A stretch of DNA of 64,000 nucleotides from Caenorhabditis remanei (taxonomy: Eukaryota; Nematoda; Chromadorea; Rhabditida; Rhabditidae), in NCBI RefSeq assembly GCF_010183535.1, contig NC_071331.1:434001-498000 (forward strand). The letters are read 5' to 3'. The notes beneath the pieces are model-generated. The model did not search any database, was not told where the DNA came from, and was given only the letters and a program-made list of their open reading frames with translations. Below, piece by piece: positions 24,444-37,000 of the stretch. The stretch's first letter is position 1. Every line of letters begins with the position of its first letter. The position numbers and the translations under genes are program-made.

Positions 24444-24544
24444 ACAATGAAGATTAAAACTGTTGTATTTAGAAAAATTAGGTTTAAAACACACATACCC
24501 TTAAGCGTGTAACTACTGACAATTCTAAGAATCGAAAAACATTT

Positions 24545-24868
24545 GAATTTTTTTCAACCCGGCCGAAACGGGTCGACTTGGGCCAACTCGCTTCAAACTG
24601 AGTTTTATGAGCTGAAAAATATACCAAAATTTAGATATCGTTGCGTTCTATGTCTGTAGCCTACAACGGGCCTGGTTACAATGGCTTTTTAGGCCATTTT
24701 TGCGTTATTTGGAACTTGATCACGCCCCGCGGTTGATTAACAAATAGCCGTCCGGCCCGTAATAGATCACGAATGTAGAACTCGTCGAGATCTACATTTT
24801 GGTATATTTTTCCGCTCATAAAACTTAGCCTGATGCAAGGTGAGTCTGCTCGTGTCGGCCTGTATGAT
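24545..24868. mobile_element. Palindromic MITE (GCTTCAAAC...GTATACCAAAAT family), copy 1
   Basis: Both ends carry the motif TATACCAAAATxTAGAT in inverted orientation (about 24620 and 24790), framed by CTCGCTTCAAACTGAG. A second copy lies in carboxylase intron 5 at about 37070-37370. Confidence 0.8.
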
Positions 24869-24879
24869 TATAAAAATAA

Positions 24880-24900
24880 CAGGAGATTTTTACAAGATAA
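24880..24900 (-). ncRNA. Candidate 21U-RNA; core at 24939-24946
   Basis: CAGTTTCA on the minus strand with a YRNT T 39 nt downstream. Confidence 0.5.
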
Positions 24901-25035
24901 ACAAGTTTCTCTTAATCTATTTTTATTTTAGAATAATCTGAAACTGAAACTTTCTTTAAAAGAATGTGTTCGTAAGGATGTTAGGACTACTGTTTCAGAA
25001 ATCAGTGAAACTTTCACTCACATGATCAATATTAA

Positions 25036-25056
25036 TTCCGCCACGATACAGAGTTC
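25036..25056 (+). ncRNA. Candidate 21U-RNA; core CTGTTTCA at 24990-24997
   Basis: Exact core. Two YRNT starts fall at 36 and 39 nt (25033, 25036); the second is given here. Confidence 0.62.
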
Positions 25057-25182
25057 TGACAATAAATTTGATAAAGTTGAAGACTAGTACTTACTCAAGA
25101 AAAAGGAGAATGGGGAATCAGAACAATATTTTCTATTCGTTCTCAATGAGCTCGCTCCCTCTGGAGCATTTGCATCATAATC

Positions 25183-25368
25183 TTACACTTTGATTCCCTT
25201 GACGACAGGTGCACTTGTTGGAACGTAGTCAAGAGTTCTAACACCTAACATCAATAAAACAACACGTCTTGAGAAGGGGAAGCTCTCGAAAAAATAATAA
25301 ATGAGAACAGGAAGAAGCAAAGTACCTGGGAGGAGAGAACAATGAGCAAACAATCGAACACAAAACAT
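25183..25368 (-). CDS. Small membrane-protein ORF, possibly a terminal exon
   Basis: A 61-residue frame with one strong hydrophobic helix, about residues 14-30 (PGTLLLPVLIYYFFE), then a basic SRRVV and a polar tail ending PVVKGIKV. A good acceptor (TTCTCTCCTCCCAG) lies inside it, ending near 25327. It may therefore be the last exon of a gene whose earlier exons I could not find. I do not recognise the family. The surroundings are piRNA-type intergenic DNA. Confidence 0.35.
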   Translation of the reverse strand: MFCVRLFAHCSLLPGTLLLPVLIYYFFESFPFSRRVVLLMLGVRTLDYVPTSAPVVKGIKV

Positions 25369-28300
25369 TATGGGAACTAGGATGAAAGAAACGAAAACTT
25401 AATGAGAAAAGTCAGAAGAATGGGGTGAGAAACAGGAAGAAATTTGTAGTTTCATCATCACATCATAGACCGAATCTCTAAAATATACAAGCCTAAATTC
25501 AACGAGGAGGTCAAGATAAAAACTGTAGAACTTTTGAACAAAACAGTTCTGAAGTATTAGATTTCATTGAAACTTAAACCAAGGCATTGTAGAGTTTACT
25601 TGTGTTCTTGCCAGTCTTAAGCTTATACAAAATTAAAGCAAGTAGTGGCACTCCACATATCATGCATTCCATCTTTCTAAGGATTTCGGCATGTATCACT
25701 AAAATATTTACTTGTGAAATTTACTGTTTTACACCTAACATTATTGTTGTAGCGCACAAGTGTCATAATCGTAGGGTTGTGAGCGATAAATAACATTTTG
25801 AACTATGCATCTTGGGTAACCAAAAACGAAGAAGTTGGGTAGATGACACAGTTTCTGGTAAATCAAAGTTGCTAGCGTATGGATAAGTTTCAATTGAACA
25901 TTTACGCCTAATTTTCAAACAGGTAGATTAGTGAAGACAATGAAGCCAACGACACATTATCATTCCTATAATACTAGGCACTTTACAAACAATACTGGGT
26001 ATCAGTAAATGAGAATATTGTTGAGACCATAATGTTTTGCTGTCAACTTTTCCAGAGAATGTTCTCATTTTCCAACTTGAAGGAAATCTGAAGGCCACCT
26101 AGGATTTTGCCCACATAACTAGCACCTTCAGAACTTTCTCACTCTAGAAGTTTTTGAAAATGAAGTTCCGGAATTACAAGTTTGCATTGCGTATGGACTG
26201 ACTTGACAAGATGAGCGCAAGTTTATCATAGTTTTGAAACAAAAAATAAATTTTTGTATCTAATGATCAGTAAATGCCATTAGAGCTGAACATACCAATA
26301 ATGATTTACCCGAAGTCAAATCGAAATTTGTATCATTGTTTAAAACTATGAAAACATCATGAAAAGTGAATTTTCGTGTTGAAATATTCTTCCAAAAAGT
26401 CTAAAGTACAAAAGAAAACAAATGTTGTTATCTTAACTGAAATTCTTCATATTCATTAGAAGGCAAAATATTTCAGACATTTAAATGAGTAATAGCTCAA
26501 AAATAGCATCAAGATTCACCAAATTTTTTGAAAAACTTTCCAACTAAAAAAAGAAAGCTATGGAGAGATTCGGAGCAAATTTTAACCTCCGATTAACGGT
26601 AGTCAGTGTTTTCACAAACAGAAACTAAAAATCTGAAGCAGTAAATTTTGAGTTAAAATTGAGAATAAGAATTCTGACAACGTTGCAATAAATATTCCAC
26701 AAAAACTGAAATTCAATGAATGTTTTTAAAATGATCGTAAACTAAATTGAGTTCATCTTGAAACATATTTTTGCCAAGAACAGCACTAACTTTGTCGAAG
26801 AAATAGTGCTTCAAACAATGTAGAAAATCACCTCGAAGATTTGAGTTAACAATAAAATTGTGCCTTTTTATTTACAAAAATACGCTAGGTTTGTGTTGAA
26901 GCTGTAGTCAAATTCACAGATAAACAAATTCTCCGAGAACACTCGGAATTTCAGATCTCGAAAAAGTTGTGTTTTCAAAGTCAAAGATTTCTTGGACATT
27001 AGGTCTTCTATAACTATGGCGCCCAGAAACACCCCAAATCGTGAGGGATTTTCAACGCGACGTAGCCAACAACGCTAGACTGATCGAGATTTTTTTAAAA
27101 TCGAATATTGAGAAACAATGAAACATTGAAACTTTGCAGTCAATAATACGTAATTCCAGTTCTTTTAACGCAATCTTTTGGTAGAAGTACTAGAACTAAC
27201 ACAGAACTTTTGAAACAAGTAGATGAGATTTCAACTTACAAACTGTCTTATTTCTCACAGGAGATTTAGAATTATGAGTCACGAAGTGTTGCCAATGGCA
27301 GAAATGAACAGATGGGAATAGTTTCCAGAAAAAAAGTTGTTTGCTGGAATCAGATCGGTACGTTCGACAGTGACAGGTTGGAGCAACTTAGTTAGAACAG
27401 TTAGATCAGTTGGAACAGTTGGAACAGTTGGAACGACAAAGAAAGAAACCAACAATAGAGAAAATGAGAACAAAATATTGGGTGAATATGAAACAGTACT
27501 TATTGTCGACAGTTTTATGTAGATTTTCGGTTTCTAAAATCTATTATAGAACTGACGGAAAGTTTGCCTTAGTATCAAAATGAATGTTGAAGACAATAAA
27601 ACAAAGTTGTAGAGATTCTGGAAATACCCTACTGCATACTGTCAGAAACAAGTACATATATTGACAACAAAGCACAAGACAGATTAAAAATGGTTTAAAA
27701 ACTAATTCAGAGTTTCAAGAGTTCCCGTTTCTTAACTTCTGAAAAGTTGAATATATTGAAAAGTACATATTGTGATTCGAATGTTTGTGGAGAACGCAAA
27801 GAAGAACAGGAACTATCTAACATACCGAAAAATTCTCACCAAATTCTAAAAAATTCCATCAAAAACATCAAAAAGCAGTGAATAAAGTACAGAAACGAAG
27901 AAAAATGTCCTTGTTTCAGCAGAAATTTCTAAATATTTAATTCTTAAGACGATAGAAGAGACATGTGAAATGAAGGAGGTGTTTAAGTGTCCTTAATTCC
28001 CAAAGGATTAATCGAAACACAGACTTTTCACTCTTCTTTTTTATCAGTATGGAATCATTTGTACTCTCTACGTCTCTCCGTCTCTATTTATCATCTGCCA
28101 ATTGGAGGAGCAGAAAGAGAAAGAAAAGGAGCAAGTGAATTAAAAAAAGAGAACGAATGGAAGGGGGAAGCAGTGATGTTTGATCAGAGAGTAGAAACTC
28201 ATAAAATCACCTGTAATAACTGATAGATGTCAAGGAAAAGGGAATACAAAAGAAAAGGAAAAAAGTAATGATGAGCACTTTGTTGAAATGCTACGGTGCT

Positions 28301-28525
28301 CAAAAATTGATTATTGGGCGCCTGAGGCGCGCCAGATACATAAACTTTTTTCATTGTACTGTTAAACTAACTTGCGGAGAATAAACCGATGCAGAACCAC
28401 TGAAAAAGTTTTGGATTCAAAAAGTGTTATTCCTGTAACAGGTTATTCATAAATACCATATTATCAACCAACCTTAATGATGTTGTCGTATGTTGTTCTT
28501 CAATTTTTTGTACTGTATTCACCCG
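25369..28525. other. Gene-poor interval with scattered piRNA-type promoters
   Basis: No exon supported. One exact core (27489) and several one-mismatch cores are present. Tandem GTTGGAACA units occur at about 27410-27435 inside a short frame that I do not believe is coding. Confidence 0.5.
27431..27451 (-). ncRNA. Candidate 21U-RNA; core at 27489-27496
   Basis: Exact core on the minus strand, YRNT T 38 nt downstream, gene-free surroundings. Confidence 0.62.
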
Positions 28526-28557
28526 TCAGAAAAATGAACTGATTAGACTTATTAGCT

Positions 28558-28692
28558 CGGCACAGCTCTTACAATTGCGCGCCACCGAAATGCCTTTGAG
28601 AAATGTCTCTTTTTCTCTGAGTCTCTCAATTTCGCATGAAACTTTCTTTGGTTCCGGTGGAGCGTAGTTGTAAGACGCGTGCCGTGCTAAAA
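28558..28692. mobile_element. MITE, TTAGCACGGCACGC family (copy 2)
   Basis: It has the same inverted ends as copy 1: CTTACAATTGCGCGCCACCG at the left, and GTAGTTGTAAGACGCGTGCCGTGCTAA at the right. It also has the internal GTCTCTTTTTCTCTGAGTCTC block. Confidence 0.8.
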
Positions 28693-28937
28693 AACTTATA
28701 ACTGGAACATCACCAAAAGAGTAGAAGTAAGAGTTTGAATGTTTCAAAACGGAAACTTGTAATTTCAGTTTATCATAGCATCAGTACTGCGAAAAATGAA
28801 AAATGATATTTTCTATGAATGACCTAACTTTTTTATTTTTTCAAAAAGATAGAAATATCCAAGTTTTGTGATCCAAATTTTGAGCACCACAACTCGCGAA
28901 GTGAGAATTCCATATGTATCCCCCCTATATTTTTGTA

Positions 28938-28961
28938 ATAATAATAATAATAATAATTTAT
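28938..28961 (+). repeat. (TAA)n microsatellite
   Basis: Uninterrupted ATA/TAA triplets, about eight units. Confidence 0.9.
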
Positions 28962-29042
28962 TACGTCCGCAATGGGTACGTGATTGATACCAATATGCAT
29001 GAGTTCAATTTGTCCGTGTTCTAGTTTCTTGTATTCGTAGCA

Positions 29043-29513
29043 CTAATTCAACTTTTTCTTTTTCTTATTTCTTGGAACAAATGCTTCTTCGAGGATGATT
29101 GGAGATAAATTAGCATCTTCGTAACTCTTAAACTTGATCCCCAACAGTTCAAGAGCTACCATTTGACAGGGAAATACCATAACGAACTCTCGGAAAATTA
29201 TCCATGTCCTGCGTCTATGTCTCTTAGTTTTCTTCTTACGATCTTTCCGTTGTTGTTTGCGTTGTTTCAGCTTCTGCTTTCTTTTCTGTTCTGCCTTTGC
29301 CCGCTTTTCAACCCATTCTTCTATCTGCTCACTCACATTATCCTTGACTTGCTCTCTTAGTTCAGCTATTCTCATCCGTTCGTGTTGTAGGACTTGCTCG
29401 CGAAATCGGGGGTTTTCACGACACGCCTTTTCCATAGCTTTCACCATTCCTTCTGCGATACGTCTAGCGGCTTCATCGACGAACTTGTCTATATTCCAAT
29501 CATCCAGTCCCAT
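29043..29513 (-). CDS. Lysine/arginine-rich coiled-coil protein, unknown
   Basis: A single open frame of 156 residues. Residues 1-70 are amphipathic and acidic-basic (WNIDKFVDEAARRIAEG). Residues 68-102 are almost pure Lys/Arg/Gln (KQRKQQRKDRKKKTKRHRRR), a strong nuclear or RNA-binding type patch. A hydrophobic stretch follows (IIFREFVMVFPCQMVALELLG), and the protein ends KKKKKLN. I do not recognise the family. It lies alone in the interval upstream of the carboxylase and directly beside a tandem 18-base repeat on its 5' side, so it could be a captured or transposon-borne frame. Confidence 0.45.
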   Translation of the reverse strand: MGLDDWNIDKFVDEAARRIAEGMVKAMEKACRENPRFREQVLQHERMRIAELREQVKDNVSEQIEEWVEKRAKAEQKRKQKLKQRKQQRKDRKKKTKRHRRRTWIIFREFVMVFPCQMVALELLGIKFKSYEDANLSPIILEEAFVPRNKKKKKLN

Positions 29514-29574
29514 TTCGTTGCCCGTTTGATTCCTTACGTTTTGCTAACAAATGCTCGAACGACCTCCCATGAAT

Positions 29575-29664
29575 GAAAACGAAACGGGGAATGAAAACGA
29601 AACGGGGAATGAAAACGAAACGGGGAATGAAAACGAAACGGGGAATGAAAACGAAACGGGGAAT
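29575..29664 (+). repeat. Five tandem copies of an 18-base unit
   Basis: The unit AATGAAAACGAAACGGGG is repeated five times without visible variation, followed by a partial unit. On the minus strand it reads as a repeated VSFSFP hexapeptide in a spurious frame. Confidence 0.92.
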
Positions 29665-30867
29665 GTACGAAATTTCCAGAATTTTTTTATGTGAAAAACC
29701 GTAGTGGTTACAACATTCTTATGAATTACAATTCCCCAATATTTGGATCCACTCAACAACAGTAATTTTGAGAACAGGACAGAAAACATCAATACCGTTA
29801 ACAATGTATCGAAAGTGCGCCCCCATGTTAAATTTATTCTGGTACGGTTTGACAATTATCTGTCACACAAAAAGTGGTAACGTTTTTAACAATCAACGCA
29901 TAAAATTACGGTTTCATAAATATTTTGAAATCTTATTAAGAATTCAGGCTTTAGTAACCTTCGTTTAGATTCATAACGTTTTAGTTCTTGCTCCAACTAC
30001 TCTATTCAAAGTGTTCAGTAATTGTTAAAAAATTTTTTATATATCGGGTTTATCGGATTCAGAAAAGTCACTGCGGAAACTGTTTTGACTATCCAAATAG
30101 AACCAAAGATTAGAAAGACATACACATCGAAGGATCTTTCTAGTTTGTAATTCCTTTAAAAAAAAGGTTTTTTTGGCATCTCTAAAACTTATAATAGTGG
30201 ATCAAGAAGATGCACGAGTTTCTTAACTCTCTCCGCGCACAATGAAAGAAGAAAAAGTTGACAGTTTAACTAAATAAAAATAACTGAATCAAACTTTGAC
30301 AATCTGCTGTTTCGAAATGTTGTCGTTACCTAAACTGGATCAGAAATAAATTGATTTCAGCGATTCTGCGAAATGGAAAAATACTAACAACGAAAAGTGT
30401 AAGATATCAAAAAGGAGATGCAAGTTCGACTGTGAAAAGATATTTGAGACTTGACGGATGTTGTTTTCTTTCTTTGCTGTCTCTTTTCAAATCCAAGTCT
30501 GGAAGACGGAATATCCATAATGACTAACAGAAAATCTGGAGGGATAGAAGGGACTGGGGCAATAACAAGATAACAATGAACTTGTGTTTCATATAAACTT
30601 CATAGGTCGCGTGTGAGAAGATGGAAACACTAAAACTGACAGAAGCCTAGAAAACTATATGGAACCTCTGAAAATGGAAAAAAAATTCTAATGAATTCAG
30701 CTGGATCTAGGAAATTTGGAGACTGAGAACAATGAAGATCGGGTAGAAGTGAGTTCGCTTCTCGATGATTGCTTAGGTCATGACATTGATCATAGTTTGC
30801 AAACGGCATGGTTTCAAAACGTCCTCTCAGAGATACTTCATTTTGATAAGCACATCGCACACAGCAG

Positions 30868-30888
30868 GTACCACAGGTGAAAATGAAA
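30868..30888 (-). ncRNA. Candidate 21U-RNA; core at 30926-30933
   Basis: Exact core on the minus strand, YRNT T 38 nt downstream. Confidence 0.6.
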
Positions 30889-33194
30889 ACAGAAAATGAA
30901 AACAGAGAAACCTATACTTAACATTTGAAACAGAGAAATTTTCAGAGAGCGGCAATGAAAGTGTGCTCTATGGATAACATCTTTCAGCTACACAAGTCGA
31001 GGTTCGGAACCACATATATTGTAATCATAACGAGTGCTTTGTTACAAATATGAAAACTTTTCAGAACAGAAATGACAAAAATGAGGAAAAAAACCAACAG
31101 AACGCTACAGGAATAAACGACACTCGATAAAACGTTAGAAACCCTCTGAAATAGGAAAATCTTCCAGGATATATAATAAGTAGTTCAGCTTGCTCAGAAC
31201 CATTCATAGAGCGCGTTTGCATAGTTAATGGTTGCTATGTAAATGTGCTTCAATGCTAACAAGTTTCCAAGATCCTATTAGTTCAGCAAGTTTCTTTAAA
31301 TGTTTTCTCAGGTGTTGACAACTCGCATAAAAGTCTCAAAATTTCACTAATCTGGTACCAGTGGACCTGAAAAAAGAGCTGAATTTGACACACGGAGGTC
31401 GGAAGTGGAGACTAGAGACTTTTTCTGTTCCACTGGTACCGTATAATGGAATTTCTACGCTTGAAGGGTAGTTATACCTTCAATACAATTAATTAACTTT
31501 GTCTTATTTCTGTAAGTTTCCTACTGTCGAAACAAATTTCACTTCCGTCTTTACTTCCGGACAGCTCTACGCATCGATTCAGAGTCTATGGTAAGACTAT
31601 AAAAAGTTTTATTTTAAAACTTCGTTGAATTTGAGCGCATTTGCATAGCTTTCAACATATTTGAATGATGCAAATACCGCCATTTGAATAATGAAACCAA
31701 CTGAAAAAGAAAGAAAATTCTGGAGAAACTGATATGATTTTCAGTGAAATCTGACACCTCTCCAACAGCTAATCAATAATATAAACAAAAACTTATTAGG
31801 AACCCCCAAAAAATAATAACCCTACCTCCATTCTCTCTCTCTCTCCCATCTGTCCCACTCTCTCCGTGAGAGACGCAGACAGAGAAAGAGGAAAAAGCCA
31901 CAAAATGTGGGAAGAATCATCTTCGAATGTTCTCTCTTGTCCTCCCCACAAGCTTAGAGCCAGAGGTGAGAGAGTACACGAAATGAAGAGAGCGCCAGAT
32001 GGTTAGAGATACCAAAGAGCAGCTTTAGTGTTGTTGAGATGGGGGGAGCCACACCACTTTTCTCCTTTTTCTCTCTTTTTTCTCCCAAAATATATTATTT
32101 TTGAACAGGATTCTATTGGTCATCGCTTCTGTTTGTGATTTTTAGAGAAGATTATAGGATTTCTTTTAATAATCGTACGAGGGGATTTATACAAACTTAG
32201 ACAAGACTTTTTGTGATATTTGATAGGGAAAATAAGGATTTGAAATAGAGAATTTACCTAAAAACCTAAAATGTATTATTTCTGTCAAAGTGTATGCAAC
32301 CGCGCTCTATTGGAATTAAAGCCAAGCTTAGTTTTTTAATTTTTTATTTGTATGTTTCCGTTTTAAAACGATTAGTTCAAAGTTCTAAAACGGATGAGTC
32401 AACAAATCTTAAATTTCTGAATTGTCAATTAAGCGTGATTGCATCATTGGGTTACTGTGCACCATTTTTTTCTTGATTTTTTAAAGCCAATTCACTTTTT
32501 TATCAGATTATTCTGTATTTTCCTGATATTATTAATCTTCCAATTTTCGTTAAGCGTTATGTCATGTCTTAAAAACCGGAAATTTTGATTTTCGGCTAAG
32601 TTTTCAATAAAGAGCACTTGCATTTTTCTAAAACTTTCCACGAAAAACCAACTTTTTAATAATTTTTTTGAGCGTTTTATGGAGATTTTTCTTTTTTTTT
32701 TTCAACAAAAAAAAACTGAAGAAAAACCTCTTAAGAAGTTTTTGGGCTCCGCCCACTTTTTATGCATCATGTATGCAGCCGCGCTCTATTGAAATGTAGG
32801 CAAACTTCAGTTTTCAAATCAAAAAGCTGCCATTTTCGTAGATTTTCACCAATTTTCTTTGATTTTCTTAGTTTTTTAGAAAAATCAATTTCAGTCAAAC
32901 TACGGAATATGTTATGTCAAGTTTTAGAAACCGAAAATTTTTAATTTAGGATAATTTTAAAATGGGGCGCACTTGCATTTGTCTTTAATCGTCACTACTT
33001 TTTCGATTTTCTCATGAAGTCCCAGATTTTTCAGACAAAAAGTCCACATTTTCCCATGATCTCTGTCAATTCTGTGTACCAAAAACCCGTTTTATTTATA
33101 CTTTTTGTATCCAAGAAGTTCACCAAAATATGTTTATCATTCCCCAATTCTTTCCACAACTTTCTCAATGAACACACGTTAAATCCACATGATG

Positions 33195-33300
33195 TCACGT
33201 GTCTCTCGGTGATCCAATGACATATTGCCCTCTCTCTCTTTCTTTGCTTTCTTCAAATATAAAAACAGTTGTCAATTCGTAGCAACTTTGGGGCGGGAAA
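33195..33300 (+). promoter_or_regulatory. Probable carboxylase core promoter region
   Basis: CACGTG at about 33196 and CCAAT at 33214 are followed by a TATA-like AATATAAAAAC at about 33257 and GGGGCGGG at 33290. The first start codon is at 34046 and is preceded by CTATTTTCAG (ending 34042), so a long 5' UTR intron or SL1 trans-splicing is likely. Confidence 0.4.
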
Positions 33301-34045
33301 AGTGAGGAAAAAGTGGTGTGATCGAGAGGAATTTCTCTTTTTTTTCTAAAGCTGATCATCACATTTTTCGGCTGAGAAATTCAGATATTGCGGAGAATAA
33401 AGGTGATTTTTAATTTTGAGGAGATAAAAGTGTGGGAAATCGGTATTTTTCGTTTTTTTTTAATCTGAACACTAATTTGGTTTTTTTGCAGTTTTTGGTT
33501 TTTTACTGAAAAATTAGTGAAATAGTGTTAAAAATAAGATGTTGTTTAAAGTTTATCATTTTTCGAATCAGAAAATGGCTTTCAATGCTTGAGAATACTC
33601 TGAAATATCTGAAATTTGGTTTTTTTTTAAATTTGAAAAACACTAATTTGGTTTTTTGCCGTTTTTGGTTTCTTTTAGTGAAAAGTGTTATAAATCGGCT
33701 GAAAATTCCGAATTTTTGAACACATTTTTTACTTTTCGAACTATAAAATGGTTTCCAATGCCTAAAAACACTCTGAAATGTCTGAAATTCGGTTCTTTTA
33801 AACAATATTTTTGCAGTTTTTGCCACTTGTATTGAAATAGACTACGGTAGTTGAGAATCTGTGCAACGTGTTTGCGTACCCATGTTAGCGGGAGTTTCGA
33901 ATTTTAGTGGTTTTTCGTGGATTTATTGTGATTTTTATCGGAAAACTCTGAACTTTGAGCGATTTTTTCTGTTAAAACTCTCCAAATGACTATACATTTG
34001 CCGTTTCTCGTTTAAAATTCCTCTGAAATCCCCTATTTTCAGAAA

Positions 34046-37000
34046 ATGTCAGACTTGGGCTCGGATCCGGTGCCCGATGATCGGATCGACGAGTTTGTTA
34101 GGCAGTTTGAAGGGGGTAAAAGTATTAAAAGGGTAAGAAATTCTTTCAAAATTCAGATTTTAATTTAAATTTCCTTTTTTAAGGTCCTAATAGCAAACAA
34201 CGGGTTAGCGGCAATGAAATGTCTGATTTCGATTCGTCAATGGCTTCAGAATCAGTTCGTCACTTCAGACGTCGTCAGTTTTGTGTGTGTTGCTACAGAA
34301 GACGAGATGAAGTCGGCGTCTCGTATGTTTCCGGGAGGAAAATTTCAAAATTTTGAAAAAGAAATCAATTTTTGGTGAAAAAATATGTAATTTTGCAATT
34401 TTCCAGACTACCTCAAGCTGGCCGATGAGATCATTATGGCACCAGCTGGCTCCAACTCCAAGAATTTCGCCAACGTTGACGTCATCGTCAGTCTCGCTCT
34501 GAAGTCTCGAGTAGACGCCGTTTATGTCGGATGGGGACACGCTTCCGAGAATCCGGAGCTTTGTCGTTGTCTTCGGAAGGCCAATATCATTTTTATTGGT
34601 CCTTCTGAGAAGTCCATTGTTGCTTCAGGTGGGAAAATGCGGAAAATTGCAGAAAAATGGGAGAAAAGTGTGTAAAACGGCATTTTTCTTAAAACGCGCC
34701 AAAGGCACGCCAGACGTATAATTTTTTGAAAAGATTCTGTTAAAAGTATATTATAACTTCTGACTTTTTCTTGAACATACAACAGCATGAAAAACGTATC
34801 GTTATGTGATTTTTCTCCCAGAAATTTCCAAAAACGCGGCAAAGGTGCGCCAGGCAAGCGGAAATTGTAAAATAGTTTTTAAAACAATGCTTTTTAAATA
34901 GATTTTTAAGGTTTTTAATCGGAAAACTGATTTTGAAATGTCAATCGCTTAATTTTCTTAATTTTCTAGACACGTAGTGCGAAAAACGGAGAAAACGCGC
35001 AAATGGTGCGCCAGACAGCTAGATTAAAAAACACTGTAAACTGCACTGAAAGTTGTGTTTTTCATTAAATTTTCGAGTTTTTGCGTAGAAAATTCTGAAA
35101 AAAAAGCTCTTTTATTAGTCGACATGACTTAAAATGAATTGAGAATTATGAATCCTTCACAATTTTTAACGAAAACGTTGAAAATTCTCTGCACTAAAAA
35201 CGCGGAAAAGGTGCTTTGAAAAAAATACACTGAAAACTGGACTGAAATTAGTTTTTTTCATTGAATTTTCTTGTTTTTGTTTAGAAAATTCAAAGAAAAA
35301 CTCATTTTTCAGTCAATTTTTGACAAAAAAGTTGAAAAATGCTCTATTTTTTCACTAATTCTCCCCATTTTTGCAGGTGACAAAATCATCAGTACAATCA
35401 TCGCCCAATCGATCGGAATGCCAACAGTGACATGGAGTGGAAGTGATGTGAAAGTTGACGAATGTGTAGATTTCGAGCATTTCCATGAACTTCGTGCTCA
35501 GGCGACAATTAAAACAGTCAGAGAGGGTCTCGAAGCGATTGAAAAATATCGAATTGGAGTGCCAATGATGATTAAAGCATCGGAAGGTGGAGGTGGAAAG
35601 GGAATCAGGAAATGTGAACGGATGGAGGATTTTGAGCGGTTTTTCAAAGAGGTTGAGATGGAGGTATGAAGGGATTTTAGGATATTAGCACGGCACGCTT
35701 CTTACAACCGCGCTCTACCGAAATCGATGAAAATTGCGTGAAATAACTGTGCCGAGCTAGTATTTAGGATAAAAACTCCAGAAATTCTTGATTTTAGGTC
35801 CCCAATTCGCCAATTTTCCTAATGAAATGTATGGAGGGAGCGCGGCACGTGGAAATCCAAATAATTGGTGATAAACATGGAGAAGTGATTGCATTGTCGT
35901 CGAGAGATTGCACAATTCAACGGAGATGTCAGAAAGTGATTGAGGAGGCGCCGGCGAGTATTGTTCCAGACGAGATTATGGAGAAGATGAAGAGAGTGAG
36001 TTTGGATTGAGGAGTTTATTAGAAAAGAATGGTTATTACAACAAAATGAGTGACAGAATGAATTGGTAAATCGGGAATAGAGAGAGATCACAGGAGAAAC
36101 GTAAACTGTTAATTAATTAATTAATTAGAGTTATTACATTGGAGTGAGAGAGATTGGAGAATTGATAGGTTGATTGAGAGATTACTAGAAGGTTTTCTTG
36201 ACATTTCGCTTCGTGATCTTGAACTTGGAATAATCTGGCTTGACACGTGGAATTACAGTAGTCTCCTTGGTCCTTCCAATAGCTTGCTCGAACAGTCGGT
36301 TGATTAATTCCTGGCTTCTCTCCTCCATTTTCTTCTTGTGGAGTTCAACAAATTCTGGCTTGAAAGCGAGATGAGCCGCGAGCTCTCCTTTCTTGTCAAA
36401 CTTCTTCTGAGCATCACGAAGTTCACGTCTTCTGAGTGTTTCGAATTTCGTGTGGAGCAGACTGACTTGATATTGGTATTCGTACATGTTCCCCACATGC
36501 TTGGCCAACACTCTCTCCGTATCGCACTTCTCGAACACACTCATTGGGCAGTTGATGTCGTGGAGTTTGTCCAATGCGAGGCTACGATTGACTCCGAGGA
36601 TAAGCATCTCAGTGTACTTTTTGACGTATGCGGAGCAGGAATATCTCTTTTGAGTTGATGAAGATTTGGGAGAGGAGGAGGAAACAGATGAGCCAGAAGA
36701 ATAGGAAGAAGAAGTAGTAGAAGAGTAGGCTGGCATGGTTAGAGCAGCGAGAGATCGGTTGGAAGCGACCGTTCACGACGAGATATTCAGGAGAGAATGA
36801 ATGAGAATCTGGTGGTGCCTCCTTGTTGCGTAAAAGTGGGCGGAGCTAAGACAGATGGTGCATTGTCATGCACCCGGGAAGGCTCTCCTGACAATGTGAC
36901 GATAGTTAAGGGGGAATGTGAAGATAGTTTTACGATCCAGTGGGAACCTGTAAATCTAGGATACCTGTGAAAGGATGTAGATCTAGATCTGAGATAAAAG

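Larger units (their letters stand above)
29665..34045. other. Gene-poor interval and upstream region of the carboxylase
   Basis: No exon supported. Contents: one exact piRNA-type core (30926), a near-palindrome around an ACTGGTACC pair at 31350-31445, a CT/GA-rich block with CTGCGTCTCT at 31830-31990, and GCGCTCT/AGAGCGC repeat words at 31205, 31632, 32300 and 32778. The carboxylase promoter elements lie at the right end. Confidence 0.5.

Noticed and set aside
27337..27522. Frame with VGTVGTVGT
   Set aside because: Short tandem GTTGGAACA units keep both strands open; no homology or splice signals.
28526..28747. Minus-strand frame similar to the one at 41285-41470
   Set aside because: Both are translations of the same MITE family, not a gene family.
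29544..29855. Frame encoding repeated VSFSFP
   Set aside because: It is the translation of the 18-base tandem array on the opposite strand; no other coding signs.
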